Shown here piece after piece: positions 30,501 to 43,290 of a stretch of DNA of 64,000 nucleotides. The position numbers and the translations under genes are program-made. Below the pieces are notes generated by a model, which saw nothing but the letters and a program-made list of their open reading frames with translations, made no database searches and was not told the DNA's origin. Source of the stretch: Acanthosoma haemorrhoidale (taxonomy: Eukaryota > Arthropoda > Insecta > Hemiptera > Acanthosomatidae); NCBI GenBank assembly GCA_930367205.1, contig OV884011.1, positions 41,305,754-41,369,753 of the forward strand, written 5' to 3'. The number at the start of each line of letters is the position of its first letter. The first letter of the stretch is position 1.

Positions 30501-32989
30501 GAAGTCCCTTTAGTCGCTTCGGTCTTTTTTTTTTTTTTTTAATGTCTCATTAACTGTTTTCTGTTCTTGAAAAATTAGTAAGGCGTCTTTGAAGAGTTGA
30601 AATGTCTTTCTTTGTTGTCATTGTTTTTCAGACTTTTATAATCGTTGCGAGTGTCATTATATTTTGTTTTTTGTTGGTTAAATTCTTTGAAGTATTGTAA
30701 AATAATTTCGGTAACAGACGAAATTCCGAAGAATATTAGTTAGCCTAGAAAAAAAATTCTTCTGAATCCTCCGAACCTCTACTTGAATAGATTTGAAGAC
30801 CAACCTTCCAGGCTTTACTGTCAAACAAGTAGTAGGTGATTCCCATTCGTTTATTTGTTCTACTATGACAGCCATAAAAATTATACAGCCCATCTTAAGT
30901 TTTAAAGGTTTATTCAAACACACCTTGGGCTACTGTGTGTTGTTCAAGATATAATATCGGGTAGTATCTGGAAAAAAGACGGCCCAATGTCAATTATCTC
31001 GCCACCTTCTCTTTGATTTCTAATAGCTGCTTAAGATATGATGTCCTAATTTTGTTAACCACGGTTAACGGATCATCAAGGCGATAACGCCAAAAGAAAC
31101 TATAAATAATAAAGTTTTTATTTTATTTAACGTTGCGTCTACTGCTATTGGTGTCTCATTTTTATAGATGTACCTGATGATGTTGATCTATGCCTGACTT
31201 GCTTGACTAAACGACACTGACATGTTTACGCCATTATTCCTTCAGCCCTTTTTTTTTTTTAGGGATGTGAACAAATCTTCGACTGAGTGGGGTGTTACAG
31301 CAGATGATGATGGTACCCTTAACTGACCAAGGTGTGTTGCTTTCCTCAAAACTCTACAAATCACCGCATTCCTCGTCATCTTATTATCGTTATATTATTA
31401 TCTTTACTTTTGAGACAATTAAGAAATTTGGTAATGTAACTGTTCATCAAATGGAACTTTTTTGTATCTTTCTTGGCTAGTTTGTTCCAATACGATTCCA
31501 ACGTGGGAAAGTACCCAGGGAATAATGTATCGGGACCCAACAATAAATATCTGGTTTTTAATACGTATCCGGTACAAGCCGGCTTTAAAAGTTCATTTTG
31601 TCTTTATTTTAGATATTGTAAAAAAAAAAAAAAAGTGTTTATTAATTAAAAAGGTGATTTTAAATGTGATGACACACCAAGACAAATGAGCCTGTAATAA
31701 CTAACGAAATAAAACTGTTTGCAACCACCGCAATGTAATTAAAGGATAATTAGCCGTGGGATCGGACACACACGCAGAGATAGATAATAGGCACGAGGTA
31801 CAAAGGAAATAGACATAAAGAAAACAAAGAACTAACAAACGAGTGAAGATATCGTTAGCGAAAGAGTCGAGTGGTGGCGATGGGCCGCTGTAATTGCCCA
31901 CTTAGCGTCCAAGAGTGCACCACTGTCCTCTCTACTCGCCTAGCTCTTGTCTTGGGTATAATAGGCGCGCTTTTAAACAATACAGCTTCTTAATATCGCT
32001 TTGTTTTTCATCTGCTGGGTCAAACTTTTCTTGATCCATTACATAGTGGTTCAACTATATTAAAATAAAGGTTCTCACTAAATATTTCATTTAACTTGTG
32101 TCGATAAACTATAATCGGACTATAACTTGAGAACGCACCGTAGGGAAGCTTGTACGTAGGTATCAGATTCCAACCTGAAATTTCAGTATAATCCAAATAT
32201 CGGCCTCCTAGTTAATTATATCCTCTAGGATCCTTCCATGATGATGAATAACATTCACTGTCGATCTCATTCGGTGCTACTAGTGAGTTACAGGCACGCA
32301 ACATACATAACTGATGGCGATGATGGGACCCTCTCTCTGCGACACATGTAGCATATTTAAAGTTTTGAATATCACTTTATTATTTATATACAGGTATAAC
32401 AGGTAAAGCTAGTTTGTAACATGTGACAATTCTCAGGAGCGTATATGATTTGGATTCCACCACAGGATCATGTGGTATATAAAAAGCGTAAATATATAAA
32501 AAGATATATTTACAGCTATTTCCTAAAGTCGCCCTTAGACCTGCTACTAACAATTTTTCTTTCGTTTCATACCCCCCGTATTAATTTTATTTACATTTTA
32601 ACAAAATATAGAATCTAAAGTACATTGAATCTATTTACAAAATTGCATTTCGTTCTTATTATATCATATTTACTGTAGTGAAGTGTTACTTCTGTCTAAT
32701 GAAGGTTTATTGTATTCTAGATACTTGCCTACTTACCAATATATTAATGTATCTGACACATTTAACTATATACGAACACATAAAATGTAGGGAGATATAT
32801 AAAGAATGTATCATTCTACAGATACATATGTCTATAATTCTATATAATTATCTGGAAATTTAAAGGGACTATGGAGAAGAAGAAAAAAATCAAAAAAAAA
32901 AACAGATACATATATCATTTTTATATCTACCTTACTCACCCTCAGACGCCTATACTCTCAAGCTAATCATTAAAATATTTTATTTACTG
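30501..32989. other. Intergenic, no gene seen
   Basis: Ordinary AT-rich DNA. An isolated CGTGGGAA (31502-31509, Su(H)-type core) is present but single. Poly-T runs at 30525-30540 and 31251-31260 and a poly-A at 31620-31634. Confidence 0.4.
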
Positions 32990-33330
32990 GGATGCCATTT
33001 AATTATTTAATCAGCCTATAAAATTCTGAACGTACTGCATTGGTGTAAATTTATAATAAAATACAATTGGTTAATAGTGAACTGATTAATAATTTTAATC
33101 AATAATAATTAATTAATTGTTTTCCAAAGATTAATTCCATGTTGATCAATGGAAGGGATTTAGAGATTGACTTTAAATAAAATTAAAGAGTAATTAGATT
33201 TATGGTATGATAAGTGATGTATTTGCATGAATGAAAATGAAATGAAATGGTTTATAAACTAAATATTAATATCGAGAGTATCTGACTTTATTCTACACAT
33301 GGTTGGTGTTTCGAAGGTGATCACTGTTAA
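32990..33330 (+). repeat. REP-1 dispersed AT-rich repeat, copy 4
   Basis: Matches the other REP-1 copies through 'actgcattggtgtaaatt', GATCAATGGAAGGGATTTAG and TACACATGGTTGGTGTTTCG; diverged in the middle. Confidence 0.7.
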
Positions 33331-33589
33331 AGTCATCCAACCAACTTTGCCCAGTACCTCGGCAGAGTATCCCACAACCCCTGTTCTCCTCTCTGCTTAC
33401 TTGTTCCCCAAAAACTGATCCCCTCCTATACCTTTCCTACGAGCACTCTCCAAACTAACCTGTTTGACCCCATGAAAAGAAGGGTTTTAATGCCCATCTT
33501 TGTCTAACTCTTTTTGTTGAACTCCAGCAAAAACACTTATAAGCTACTGTCAATTTAGATATCTTATTTTATTATATTATAAATTATTT

Positions 33590-33755
33590 ATTATGTGCCG
33601 AGTTACTCATATAACATTATCTACGCACCAAACAGGAAAAGTTTATTTAGTTCAGTAAATAAATGTTTACATAATCGTAATTTAGTCCTATGATTATTAA
33701 TCTATCTTATCATTATATTTACTTTATTTGGCGAGTTACGCATATAGCACGGGTT
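33590..33755. repeat. Inverted relative of the 26.85-27.1 kb repeat
   Basis: The segment ATCTATCTTATCATTATATT followed by TACTTTATTTGGCGAGTTACG is the reverse complement of 26855-26925; a second GCCGAGTTACTCATATAAC-type end lies at 33597. Confidence 0.55.
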
Positions 33756-34562
33756 TTGATAAAAATCAACGAAATCTTTCAACAAGTATCCTGATTAGTA
33801 TTAGTATTATGTAATACAATTGGAAACTCGATCTGCTTTCACTTTTAAGTCAACAGTAAAAAACCTAGGTAAAATACCGAGACGCTCCGATTAGAATTTG
33901 AAATATTTAAGCATGCACGTAAAAACTGTACAGAAAATTTTAAAAAATGTATCAATCACTCACACACTCATTTGTGAGGGAAAATTGACCGTCGTATTAG
34001 CCAGTGTAGTCTATCGTGGCAGCTGTAGTAAAACATCCCTTGTCCTATCCAGCTTATATTCAAAAGATCCAGTCCTGTGCGACTGAGGGTATTCCTGAGT
34101 TCAAATTTAAAATTTATTAGGTGATTGTTGATTCTTCGTCATATCTTTCTAGTTAAATATGATGATTAATCTGAATAGATGGTTAATTGGTTTGAAGTTG
34201 ACATCTGTTAGTAAACATAGGAACTACGGGAGAGTGGTATCTATTATAATTATTCTCAATTAACTCATTCAGCACCCTCGGTTCACAGTTTTAGGAACTA
34301 CTACGTTTCTGAGCGGAACTTTTTGTGGATTCGGTCCCGATGTCGGAATGCTGGAACGCACTTGTATTTTGTCGTAATTGTGTACCCATAGAGAGAGATG
34401 CCTAGTTGGTAGTCCGGTGGAGGGGTGCGGTGTAGGGAGTTAGGGTGGGGAGGCTTAAGTTTGACAGTTTTTTGAATTGGTCACCACTGAAATATTGGCT
34501 GTTTATCATGCTAATTATTATATACCATATGCCATAACGTGATACTATATGCATTAAAAACA
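33756..34562. other. Spacer, no gene seen
   Basis: No conserved protein; GC-richer patch at 34300-34470 unassigned. Confidence 0.35.
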
Positions 34563-34936
34563 CTACGAATCACATACACTCTTTGGATAAGTTAATACTG
34601 TTATATAATAAGAACAGGTCCTTTTTCCATTGATATGAAATGTCGGGTCGTCACTCCCCAAGTTGCACAAAAAAAGGTTAAGCAATCTCAGTAACAGTTG
34701 AAACACGATCCCATTGCCTGTAGGCCTGTGTAGTATAATAACCCGGTCATCTCTTGGCTCTGTCACTAGCGGCCGACCTGCATGTCCACAAACCTGTTTC
34801 GCGGTAACGTGTAATTTCTCTCCGAACAGTAGTTTCAGGTAAACCCAATACACGGGCTACAAATATTTAGTTTCGGCCGTTTTCCACTAAAGCAACAACA
34901 CAGGGTACACTTGCATCAACCATCAAAACCATTTTT
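34563..34936 (-). pseudogene. Tc1-type transposase N-terminal (HTH) relic
   Basis: From an ATG at about 34936 the minus strand reads 'VALVENGR', an in-frame stop, FVARVLGLPETTVRREITRY, RETGLWTCR, then after stops a segment with RQWDRVSTVTEIA. This matches the paired-type HTH of Tc1-like transposases (I/VARxLGxSxxTVxRxxxRYRETG) followed by the linker. There is no catalytic domain. Confidence 0.65.
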
Positions 34937-35297
34937 TAAATTAAAAGTTTGCTAATTTTTTAGAGATCAGTTACATGAGAAATCACAATAGCGAATGATG
35001 ATAAAGTTTTAATTTTTGTTTACCAAATAACTTAAAGGATTAAATAAGGCAAAGAAAGCCCTTTATTGAAAAGAAAACAAGTCACTTCCCTTCAAAAATT
35101 ATTTTTGAATAAAAAAGTATTAAGTGATGAAATTTTCATCGTGCACTTACTTTTTGTAGCGTAAGTGAAGAAATGACAATCCTTAGATTTAAATAAAATC
35201 AATAAAACATTGATTATTTATTTATTTTTTTTATTTTGATGTGTTTAGATACTACTTTTAAGAATGTTGTCAGCTATAATGAAATGGAAAAGGGGCC
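34937..35297. other. AT-rich spacer
   Basis: Nothing recognised. Confidence 0.35.

Positions 35298-35384
<87 letters not shown>
35298..35384. repeat. (GA)n microsatellite
   Basis: About 87 bp of nearly pure GA; open frames on both strands through it are artefacts. Confidence 0.97.
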
Positions 35385-35387
<3 letters not shown>

Positions 35388-35870
35388 TTGCAGTAGTAAA
35401 CAGTTAGTTCTTGTAGGAAAACTTTATAAAAAAATAAGTTCCCATAAATATATGTGGTTTGCTTGTCTGTTTGGCCAGTGTTCCAAGCCACCCAGGAGGT
35501 CCTGACCAAGGCTTCGTTACCTTTTTGTTTATAGTGGAAAGGTATCGCCCCACTCTATGCAAGGAGCTTGATGCAACCTGCAGAGACTGGAGCCCTACGA
35601 AAACCACTCTTTAATAATTAGTGGAACCTCTACTATATAGAAATATATGTTATAGAAACCAAAGATGGAGAATAAAACCGTCTAGTGAAATGTTTACAAA
35701 TCTAACATTTTTGAATCAGCGAAGTATCCATAGTTTTTAATATGGAATCTCGGCTGTTTATATGGTCACATGTAGATTTGAGTTGGTTATAAAAATGGGT
35801 TAACTTCCATGAAAAATTAATCTTATGAACTGTTCCCTCCAATTTATCTTCGAGATCCCGAGAGACTCTC

Positions 35871-36245
35871 GTGTTCTACCGAGTCTTAATGGCTCCCTTT
35901 GACCTGCAATACTTCCTCCAGATCACTACCAAGTCATACCCACCAAATCCCTACCGTACATATAATCTCCTAAACTCAAAACCAATGTTCATTCCCTACC
36001 GTACATATAATCTCCTAAACTCAAAACCAATGTTCATTCCCTACCGTACATATAATCTCTTTAACTCAAAACCACTGTTCATTCCCTGCTCGCAGAACGG
36101 CTTCCTTCGATCGCTTATTTCAACTCCTGTTTTTATAAATATGTTATGTCCTCTCAATCCACCACTATCGAACTATTTTGAGTTCTGTCCTGCTATAAAC
36201 AAGATTCAATATTTAATTTATTGTTTCTTCACAAACCTTGCTTAA
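35871..36245 (+). other. 124-codon open frame with three 15-residue repeats, function unknown
   Basis: The frame contains PYRTYNLLNSKPMFI three times (the third with F and L substitutions), encoded by the 45-bp tandem repeat at 35949-36083. No domain is recognised, and I see no splice partners or promoter. The substitutions keep the frame, but any 45-bp unit would. It may be a chance frame or part of a dead retroelement tail. Confidence 0.25.
35949..36083. repeat. 3 x 45-bp tandem repeat
   Basis: Units start at 35949, 35994 and 36039 with CCCTACCGTACATATAATCT. The first two are identical and the third differs at a few positions. Confidence 0.95.
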
Positions 36246-37462
36246 GAAGTTTTATTTAGATACCCATCAATAACCAAATTATCTTTAATTCTTAGTTTAA
36301 ACCATTTCGTCGAATTCGTTTTTATGTTAGAAATATCCAATTAAAAACTACGGATACGAGATTCTCTCTGATAATTAAATATATCTATTACAAACAAAAT
36401 TTCATCAATATGTGGTATTTTTTTCTTTCTCGTTGATTATGAAACATTTCTATATAATAAAAGCTACATTAAGAATTATTGTTTTGTTTGCAGTATATGT
36501 CTTTCTGCACTTGTGCATATTTTTGGCAAAGGAGCTATATGTATATATATATATACTTGATTCGTTCGAATCTTGATATATATACCAATAGCTCTTAGTA
36601 AATCTTTCATGTTAAAAACTAGCCAAGAGGACTAGTAACCTCTCTTATTCTTTGATTATATTAACATTTAAAAATATAGTTATAGAGAAAACAACGATTG
36701 AAACTAATGGCACTCAATAGACTTTTTGTACTAAAGGAAGAGAGTCTAATTAGATAATGAAAGGCATAAGGGTACTAGTGACTGACTTTAACAAAAGCTT
36801 AAGTTTGCGAATTACACGCATTTCTAACTTATATATAAAACCAGATTTGTTACCGATCACGCGCCCGAGTTTTATGTCAAATTTAAGCGATTTAAGCGAT
36901 GGACAAAGGAACGACATTTCCTATGGACGGACATTGCACTCACTAGTACCACCGAATATAACTTAAAGAAAATGTTAATACTTACTCTGTCAGAAATACT
37001 TACGGTTAATTGCTGAATGTTCTTTTGGCTTATGATTTTGGGATGAGCGTTTTCTTGTGTATTGATAGAACCAAGATATCGACAAAACAATATTTAAGAA
37101 TTTATTTTTGTTGACATTAGCTATTGTATTTCAGAAATATAAATTATGAAAAAAAAGTGTGAAATCATGGAAACTTTATTTATATCAATATATTAACTTA
37201 CTTGAGATTTTAATATATGTATTCATCTTAGAACAGTTTGGCAGGTTTAGGGAGTGGCGAAGATGACTGTAGGCAATAGATAGATACATGAGTGAAATTC
37301 ATTGATGAAACAGGAGTTTTATACTTGAATAAGTTTATCCTTATTTTGTGTCCATTTATTATTATTCTGGAATAACTTATGGTTTTATTTGATCTATCTT
37401 TATTTGGGGTGCAGCTGTAGCTTTTAAGCAGTACTGTGAACATCTATTTGAGAACTAGTTTT

Positions 37463-37463
<1 letters not shown>
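36246..37463. other. AT-rich intergenic DNA
   Basis: No gene is seen; holds the hairpin listed at 36532-36594. Confidence 0.4.
36532..36594. repeat. 63-nt imperfect inverted repeat
   Basis: The outer arms GAGCTAT...ATAGCTC enclose TA-rich arms and a central GATTCGTTCGAATC palindrome, so a single long hairpin is possible on either strand. Confidence 0.7.
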
Positions 37464-37528
<65 letters not shown>

Positions 37529-37632
37529 AAAGAGAGAGGGAGATAGAGAGAGAGAGAGAGAGGGAGAGGGAGAGGGAGAGGGAGAGAGCGGGGTGAGAGA
37601 GGGGGAAAGAGAGAGGGAGAGGGAGAGGGAGG

Positions 37633-37707
<75 letters not shown>

Positions 37708-37734
37708 AGGGAGGGAGAGGGAGAGAGAGAGAGA
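37464..37734. repeat. Compound (GA)n/(GGGAGA)n microsatellite
   Basis: About 270 bp of GA with interspersed GGGAGAGGGAGAG and poly-G blocks. The Ser-Leu-Pro and Glu-Arg open frames are artefacts. Confidence 0.97.
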
Positions 37735-38436
37735 TGCGGGACAATGCTGAGTTGCATTTCCGGGTAAGAAAACTTATTAAGAATTGAATAACCTGCAAAG
37801 GGTGTGAGTGTCATGGCGACTGTTGAAGGATAGGCGTTGATGCATTTGGGCTGATAGTGTTCGTCTCCGTGTGAAACTTAACCAAGTAGACAATTGGGTT
37901 TTTTTCTCTGGTTCCTTAATTTGTAAAGTTTTATATTAAAGTTAAATTGGTACAACTGGTAATATCTGGATAATAAATTAGTTGAAGGTTTAAGTGAGTG
38001 AGTTATTAGCCAGTATTCCAATAGGTGGTGTGTAGTAAGGAAAGGTTGAAGCTCCGAGAGTGGTAGGGAGGAAGATGACATAACACTTTTATAATGAATT
38101 TTTCTATTTTTGGTTTGTAACTATGCAAAAAAAAAACAGAATTGTATTACTGCTATTGTTTCTATTTCACGCTTCCTCGGAATACTCACCCACCCGGACT
38201 AATATTAGTCAATCGTTAAGGGAATTGGTCATTCCAATTATGGATAATTCTATTTCGGCATCCAGTTTGCTTTGTAGCAAAAAAATAGGCTCGGATTGCT
38301 GCTTCATATTTCGGTATATATTTCATCCTAGATTCCCTATGCCCTTAGCAGGGGTGCATTCTCTTCCCTCGGGAGACTCAATAGTATCCAAGGACAATTA
38401 AAAGTTTTCTTATCTAGCAGTCTAACGCAACAACAA

Positions 38437-39138
38437 TTAGGTTTCTAGTTTATTAGCGGAGACCAGGTTAGTCCCGTTGCGTGTAGTTAATAGACCTCTA
38501 GATCTTTGTAAAGTTTGGTGTGGATCGGCTAATTCGTTCTGAAGATATCGAAATCCGTAAAGTTTTCCTACTCCAAACACGTCTTTTTTGCTTCTACTTC
38601 CTCTATTGCCACCCTCATTCCCGTCAAACGGTTCTGCCCTGCTTATGGCCTCCTCAAGCGTGGTTGGAGCCAAAGCTTGCATTAGTCTCGCCGTTTCGGG
38701 CAAGAGTCCTCTCCGGAAAGCCGCTAACACTCTGCTTTTAATGTGCTTTGACAGTATGTCTCGCTCTTCTACCCCGTCTATATCAGCAATCAGCCGTGCT
38801 CCAATTGCTCTGACTCTGTCGGCGAAAACCCTGGCTGGCTCGGTTGGCCCTTGTCTCGCTTCACTCAGCTCTCCTTCTAGTTTTTCTCTCTCTCTGGGCT
38901 CCTCGAACCTCTTCACTTCTTTCTTCAGGGTCTCGTAAGACGCTCCCTCTCCTACTAGCTCTGGCTTAGACTCGAGGAACTTCTCCGCCACTCCACCCAG
39001 TTTCTGTTCTGCAATCATTATTTTATCCTGCTCTGTCCAATTCCCTACGGCACTTATCTTCTCTAACTTCTTGAAAAACTGGGTGACCGATCCACTTCCC
39101 TGGGGGGTCCCTGTCCAAGGCTTGCCCATGCTCTGCAA
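38437..39138 (-). pseudogene. LTR retrotransposon gag-like fragment (Ty3/gypsy-type)
   Basis: A 230-codon minus-strand frame has GSVTQFFKKLEKISAVGNWT, QDKIMIAEQKLGGVAEKFL, SYETLKKEVKRFEEP, the Pro-rich turn GPTEPARVFADRVRAI and LLPETARLMQALAPTTLEEA. This is the order expected of a retrotransposon capsid (F-xx-L-E...W...K...L.G.A..F...P.xSF..R...L). After about residue 180 it diverges into unrelated sequence with no zinc knuckle, protease or RT, and a stop lies close upstream. An inactive isolated fragment. Confidence 0.7.
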
Positions 39139-42100
39139 CCCTAGGTCCCGCTTTCCCCGGCTCCCCGTTTGTACATTTCAGAACGGTTACACTTCCTTTG
39201 GTCTGTTATTTGTTCGCCAATTATTTCTACATGTGATGACCATACTATGGCATTTTTACATCTCAAAGAAAGACTAAATCAGATGATAAACTGCTTCCTT
39301 TGAGTAATATTCGGGACCTTGAGAGACTTGTGGATATCGTGATAATATTTCCTTGGTACCATCCTGTGTCAAATCACTCTCACCCAAACTCCAGGATACA
39401 CATGTGATCTCAAGCCACACTAGATACCTCCTTAGAGATCTTTATTTTCTCACCCAAAGTTTCATCTCCTTCTATCAATTAAATAATGGGGAACAGAAAG
39501 CGCCTTTGTTTAAAACTTTACCACAATTTACATGTAAGTGAAATGAAAACTTTCTAGTGTGAAGACATCTGATGGATATACAATAATTAATTACTAATCT
39601 ATATAAAAAGCAATATATATATATATATATATATCCTTAAAAAGGAATATAAACAATTTGAGATCTTGGTACACTGTTTGAGATACAAACTTTTGTATAC
39701 CTTTCATTTCAAAATTCTATTCAGTTAGCACCGATAGTTCTCGAAATAGCCTAATCTGGATGCGTTTATAAGGTGACTAACAATTGTCAAACTGTTGGCA
39801 TGGAAATTTTAAATGCTCTGTGTCTCGAGAACCAGTAATGACTATGAGGAGTTTCTTCCATTAGGTACTTCAGGCGTCCATTACCTGACAAAAAAACAAA
39901 AACTGAATTCCTTTTTTTATTTCGATTCAGTTCAATTAAAGGAAGTAAACAGGAATTCCAATTCATAAACCAGATCATAAGCCTTTGACATCTTTATTCA
40001 AAATTATAGAAGTAAAAATGAAAATTCTTGAAAAATTGAACCATTAATATAATAATTTACTTAGATTTTAATGTATTTTTTATTGTTAATGAATTTATTT
40101 GAGGTTTCTTAACCTTGTGAATTTTTATTCCACTTATTAAAATAATAAAATTGTTTCATAAATCCCGATTCCTCTATGGTAAGGTTGTAAACAAATTAAA
40201 TTTATATTAAAATATTTTATTCGATTAAAATAGGGTTGTACATAAAATAGAAAAGTATGAGAGTGTGATGGTCTGTATGGCAAAGTCTCTCAAACAAGTA
40301 GGGATATAAGTATCTTCATCATCACTCTTCAACTAAACTTAGAGAGGAATATCTGTTCACATTTCAACACTTGCCGTTTAGTACCTTACACCTTGTCGGC
40401 ACCACAAGATTTTACAACATTATAACATCACTGGTTCATGATGTAGAAACCATTAAAAAGATCATCATCAACATACCTTATTAAAATAAACACACTTGAG
40501 ATTAGGCCAGTATTAACAAGACACTATCTCAAAAAACTACTGGCCCTAAATGAAATTTTCAAACAAAAGGTGTATACATGAATAGAGTTCTAAAAGGTTT
40601 ATGGGAGGAAGTACGCAGCAAGGAGTGGTCTTAGAAAGTGGAACTGTGGAATGGTAAATAGAGATATCATTTGGACCATCTAGTGTTGCAGATTTAATAT
40701 TAAGAAGTTTTTTATCTTTGTGATTTTTTCAGGATAGTTTGGTACAGGAAGGCACGTAGGTATTGTATTCTGAACTGAATAGCTTTTCTAGCTCAGTATT
40801 GGGGAAATGCTATCGATGGGTGAGGCTCTTGGGAAGAGAAGTCAAAGGAAGTAGTTTATGAGGCAATTTAATCTTTCTTCGAGATGCCGAGAGAGAGCCT
40901 TGGTGAACATTTCATCAAACCCAAACGAATGGAAATAAAGGGGTGGAAGAATCACACCGCTGATTTGGTGATAGACTTTTTCTCTAGTTTGGATAAAAGG
41001 ATGATATTCTCTGAGTAAGGATAGTAACTTATTGTTGGTCTACTGTGAATTGCAGGCTGTTAATACTTTTTATCCAGACAGTTGAGTTGAATAACAAAGT
41101 TTGTGTTGATTAGGGCTGTTTTCAATGAAAGTGGTGATTTGGGATTTTATTAATAACTCTAAGGGCTTTGAGAGATTGCAAGGAATAGAGGTTTTAACTA
41201 AGGAAGAACATTTTTTTAAACTTATTTTTATCAATTTCCCTTGCCTTCCTTCAAAGCTTATATTTAGTAGCTTTTGTAACCTGATGCAGGCCAGAATTTC
41301 CCAGCTGGGACTGTGACTCTTATAAAATGTAATATGGTACAGTGAAATAAAAGATTATTTCTGATTGACAAGCTATTAGTAGTAAATTGAAACACAACAA
41401 ATATTTAGAAGAAAACTTTCCAAAGAAATAAAAATAATTTTACTTTAAGATAGTTAAAAACTAATAATAGAAGGCTTAGTGAATGTGTTCACTGAGTTAG
41501 CAAAGTACAGTCACAATAAAAGGCTGAAGGTGAATTGTAGCCTATTTAAATGACCTTGTACTGCATTATCCATTAAGGGCCAGTTTAATAATAAACTAAA
41601 GTTAAGTACTGTTTAATCATAACCTTAGAAGATATAAACGGTACATTGCAAGCTGATGGAAGGTTGAAGTTGTTAAGGACAGGTACAGGTAATGGACCAA
41701 TTAAGCTTATCATGCAGAAATATTATTATGGTGGGTCAGAAACTGATTTCTCTGATTGTTTCTTGGCAGTGGAGGGATAGAAAACTCATTGTTCTTCTGA
41801 GGGCTAAGAAACAAACACATTCTAGAGAAGGTGAAACCCTCTTACCTTCTGGATAAGATAGCAGAGGATCCTGTATCTGCCTAGGCAGAAACAGCAGTCA
41901 ACTCCCATCATTTATACATTCAGTAAATAACTATTTATTATATTCTATAATTAATATTAATTAACTTGCTTATTGTTAGTTTGTATTTTTTTTCTTCTGG
42001 AAAAAAATTCTTTTAGCTATCTCGCATATACCATACCAGATTTCATTCACAATAATCCTGTACAATCAGTTCTATTGCTTTGATAAATATGATTATTTTA

Positions 42101-42471
42101 ATGAATAATTTAAGCTAGGCTGGAAGTAATAAAAAATACATTTTATCATACTTATACTATAGTATAAGTATGATAAAATGTAGAGGGACTAATAGGAAAA
42201 TGTTTTATTTTTTTTATTATTTATGACTAGCTGGAAATATCCTTCTTTTTTTAGTTTATTGCATCTTTCCTCCAATCATTTTCAAGCCACAATATCAGGC
42301 CAATAATCCAAGTGATACACTACCAAGAATCAATGCCACTACATTTCATGAAGAGATAAAGAGGTTTATGATACTGAAATGTAACTGGTCAATGCTATAA
42401 TGCTCTGACCACAACTTGATAGATAGTAAAATAATTTTTAAACAAATTAATTTTTTTCATTGTGTTGTAGT
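39139..42471. other. Intergenic region downstream of Notch, no gene seen
   Basis: AT-rich. Positions 40540-41400 are less AT-rich with stops in all frames; I tested them as a retroelement and could not support it. (TA)n at about 39617-39633. Contains the perfect palindrome at 42137-42182. Confidence 0.4.
42137..42182. repeat. Perfect 46-bp palindrome, no spacer
   Basis: The sequence starts TACATTTTATCATACTTATAC, has a CTATAG centre, and reads identically on both strands over 46 bp. It starts and ends with TA. Confidence 0.97.
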
Positions 42472-43290
42472 TTTATTTAAGTCAATATACATAATATATA
42501 AAAATGATAAAAAAAAATTAACAATAACAGATAATCATACCTTTGCATTTAGGTTTTTCAGAAGACCATTCAAATGCCAGTTCAATATAAAAATAATGCC
42601 TGTTATTTTATGTATTTTTTTCCACACATGCAGAGTGAAATTAATTTTATACAACAATGTTTAGATCGTTTTCTGAAATTATGTTTTTGTATCACGTTTC
42701 GATGAATATACAAACAATTAAAAAAATATATATATTCAAAAAATCGTGCTTTCAATTGCACTATAACTCAAAGGAATAAATATCTAAAAACATGTTTTCA
42801 GAAAATATCTGCACACTCAGATAGTCCATTTCGATATGAGAGGTCATGCACAAAGAGTTAAAATGAAACCCTCTACTTATAATTAAACAATATATATATT
42901 TACATGAAATATCTCAACTAAAACAAAGAAAAAGTAATATTTTACATGATTGAAACAATAATAAAAGTTATACATATACATATATCAAATACTAAAAATT
43001 ACATCTGCCACAGTCTGTGCATGACCACTAAAAAAATATTAACATATATAATAACAATTCTTTCTAAAACTAAATAAATCTAAAAGTCTTTGTACAATAA
43101 CTATAATAACTATATTTACAATAAGCATTGTATAAAAAAAAAAATTTACAATGGCTAAAACAAATCGACTTGTTTTCAGAGAGCATTTTCGTTTTGAGCA
43201 AAAAATCGTCAATATGCTCATAATCGATGGGAATAAAGATAAATAATTGTTGATAATAAGAGATCTGAACCGAAGTTATCACACTTTGTA
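42455..43290 (-). other. Putative Notch 3' UTR
   Basis: AT-rich DNA after the Notch stop. The first canonical AATAAA on the minus strand is at 42477-42472, about 815 nt past the stop; the end point is inferred. It contains two TGTAAATA Pumilio-type motifs (near 42896 and 43111, minus strand) and a K-box TGTGAT at 43283-43278. These short motifs can occur by chance in such AT-rich DNA. Confidence 0.4.

Noticed and set aside
31502..31509. Su(H)-type CGTGGGAA site
   Set aside because: Single isolated 8-mer, expected by chance in 64 kb.
37424..37814. Long Ser-Leu-Pro and Glu-Arg frames
   Set aside because: Microsatellite translation, no other coding evidence.
40540..41400. Possible retroelement relic downstream of Notch
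   Set aside because: All six frames are broken and no RT, gag or transposase block could be matched.
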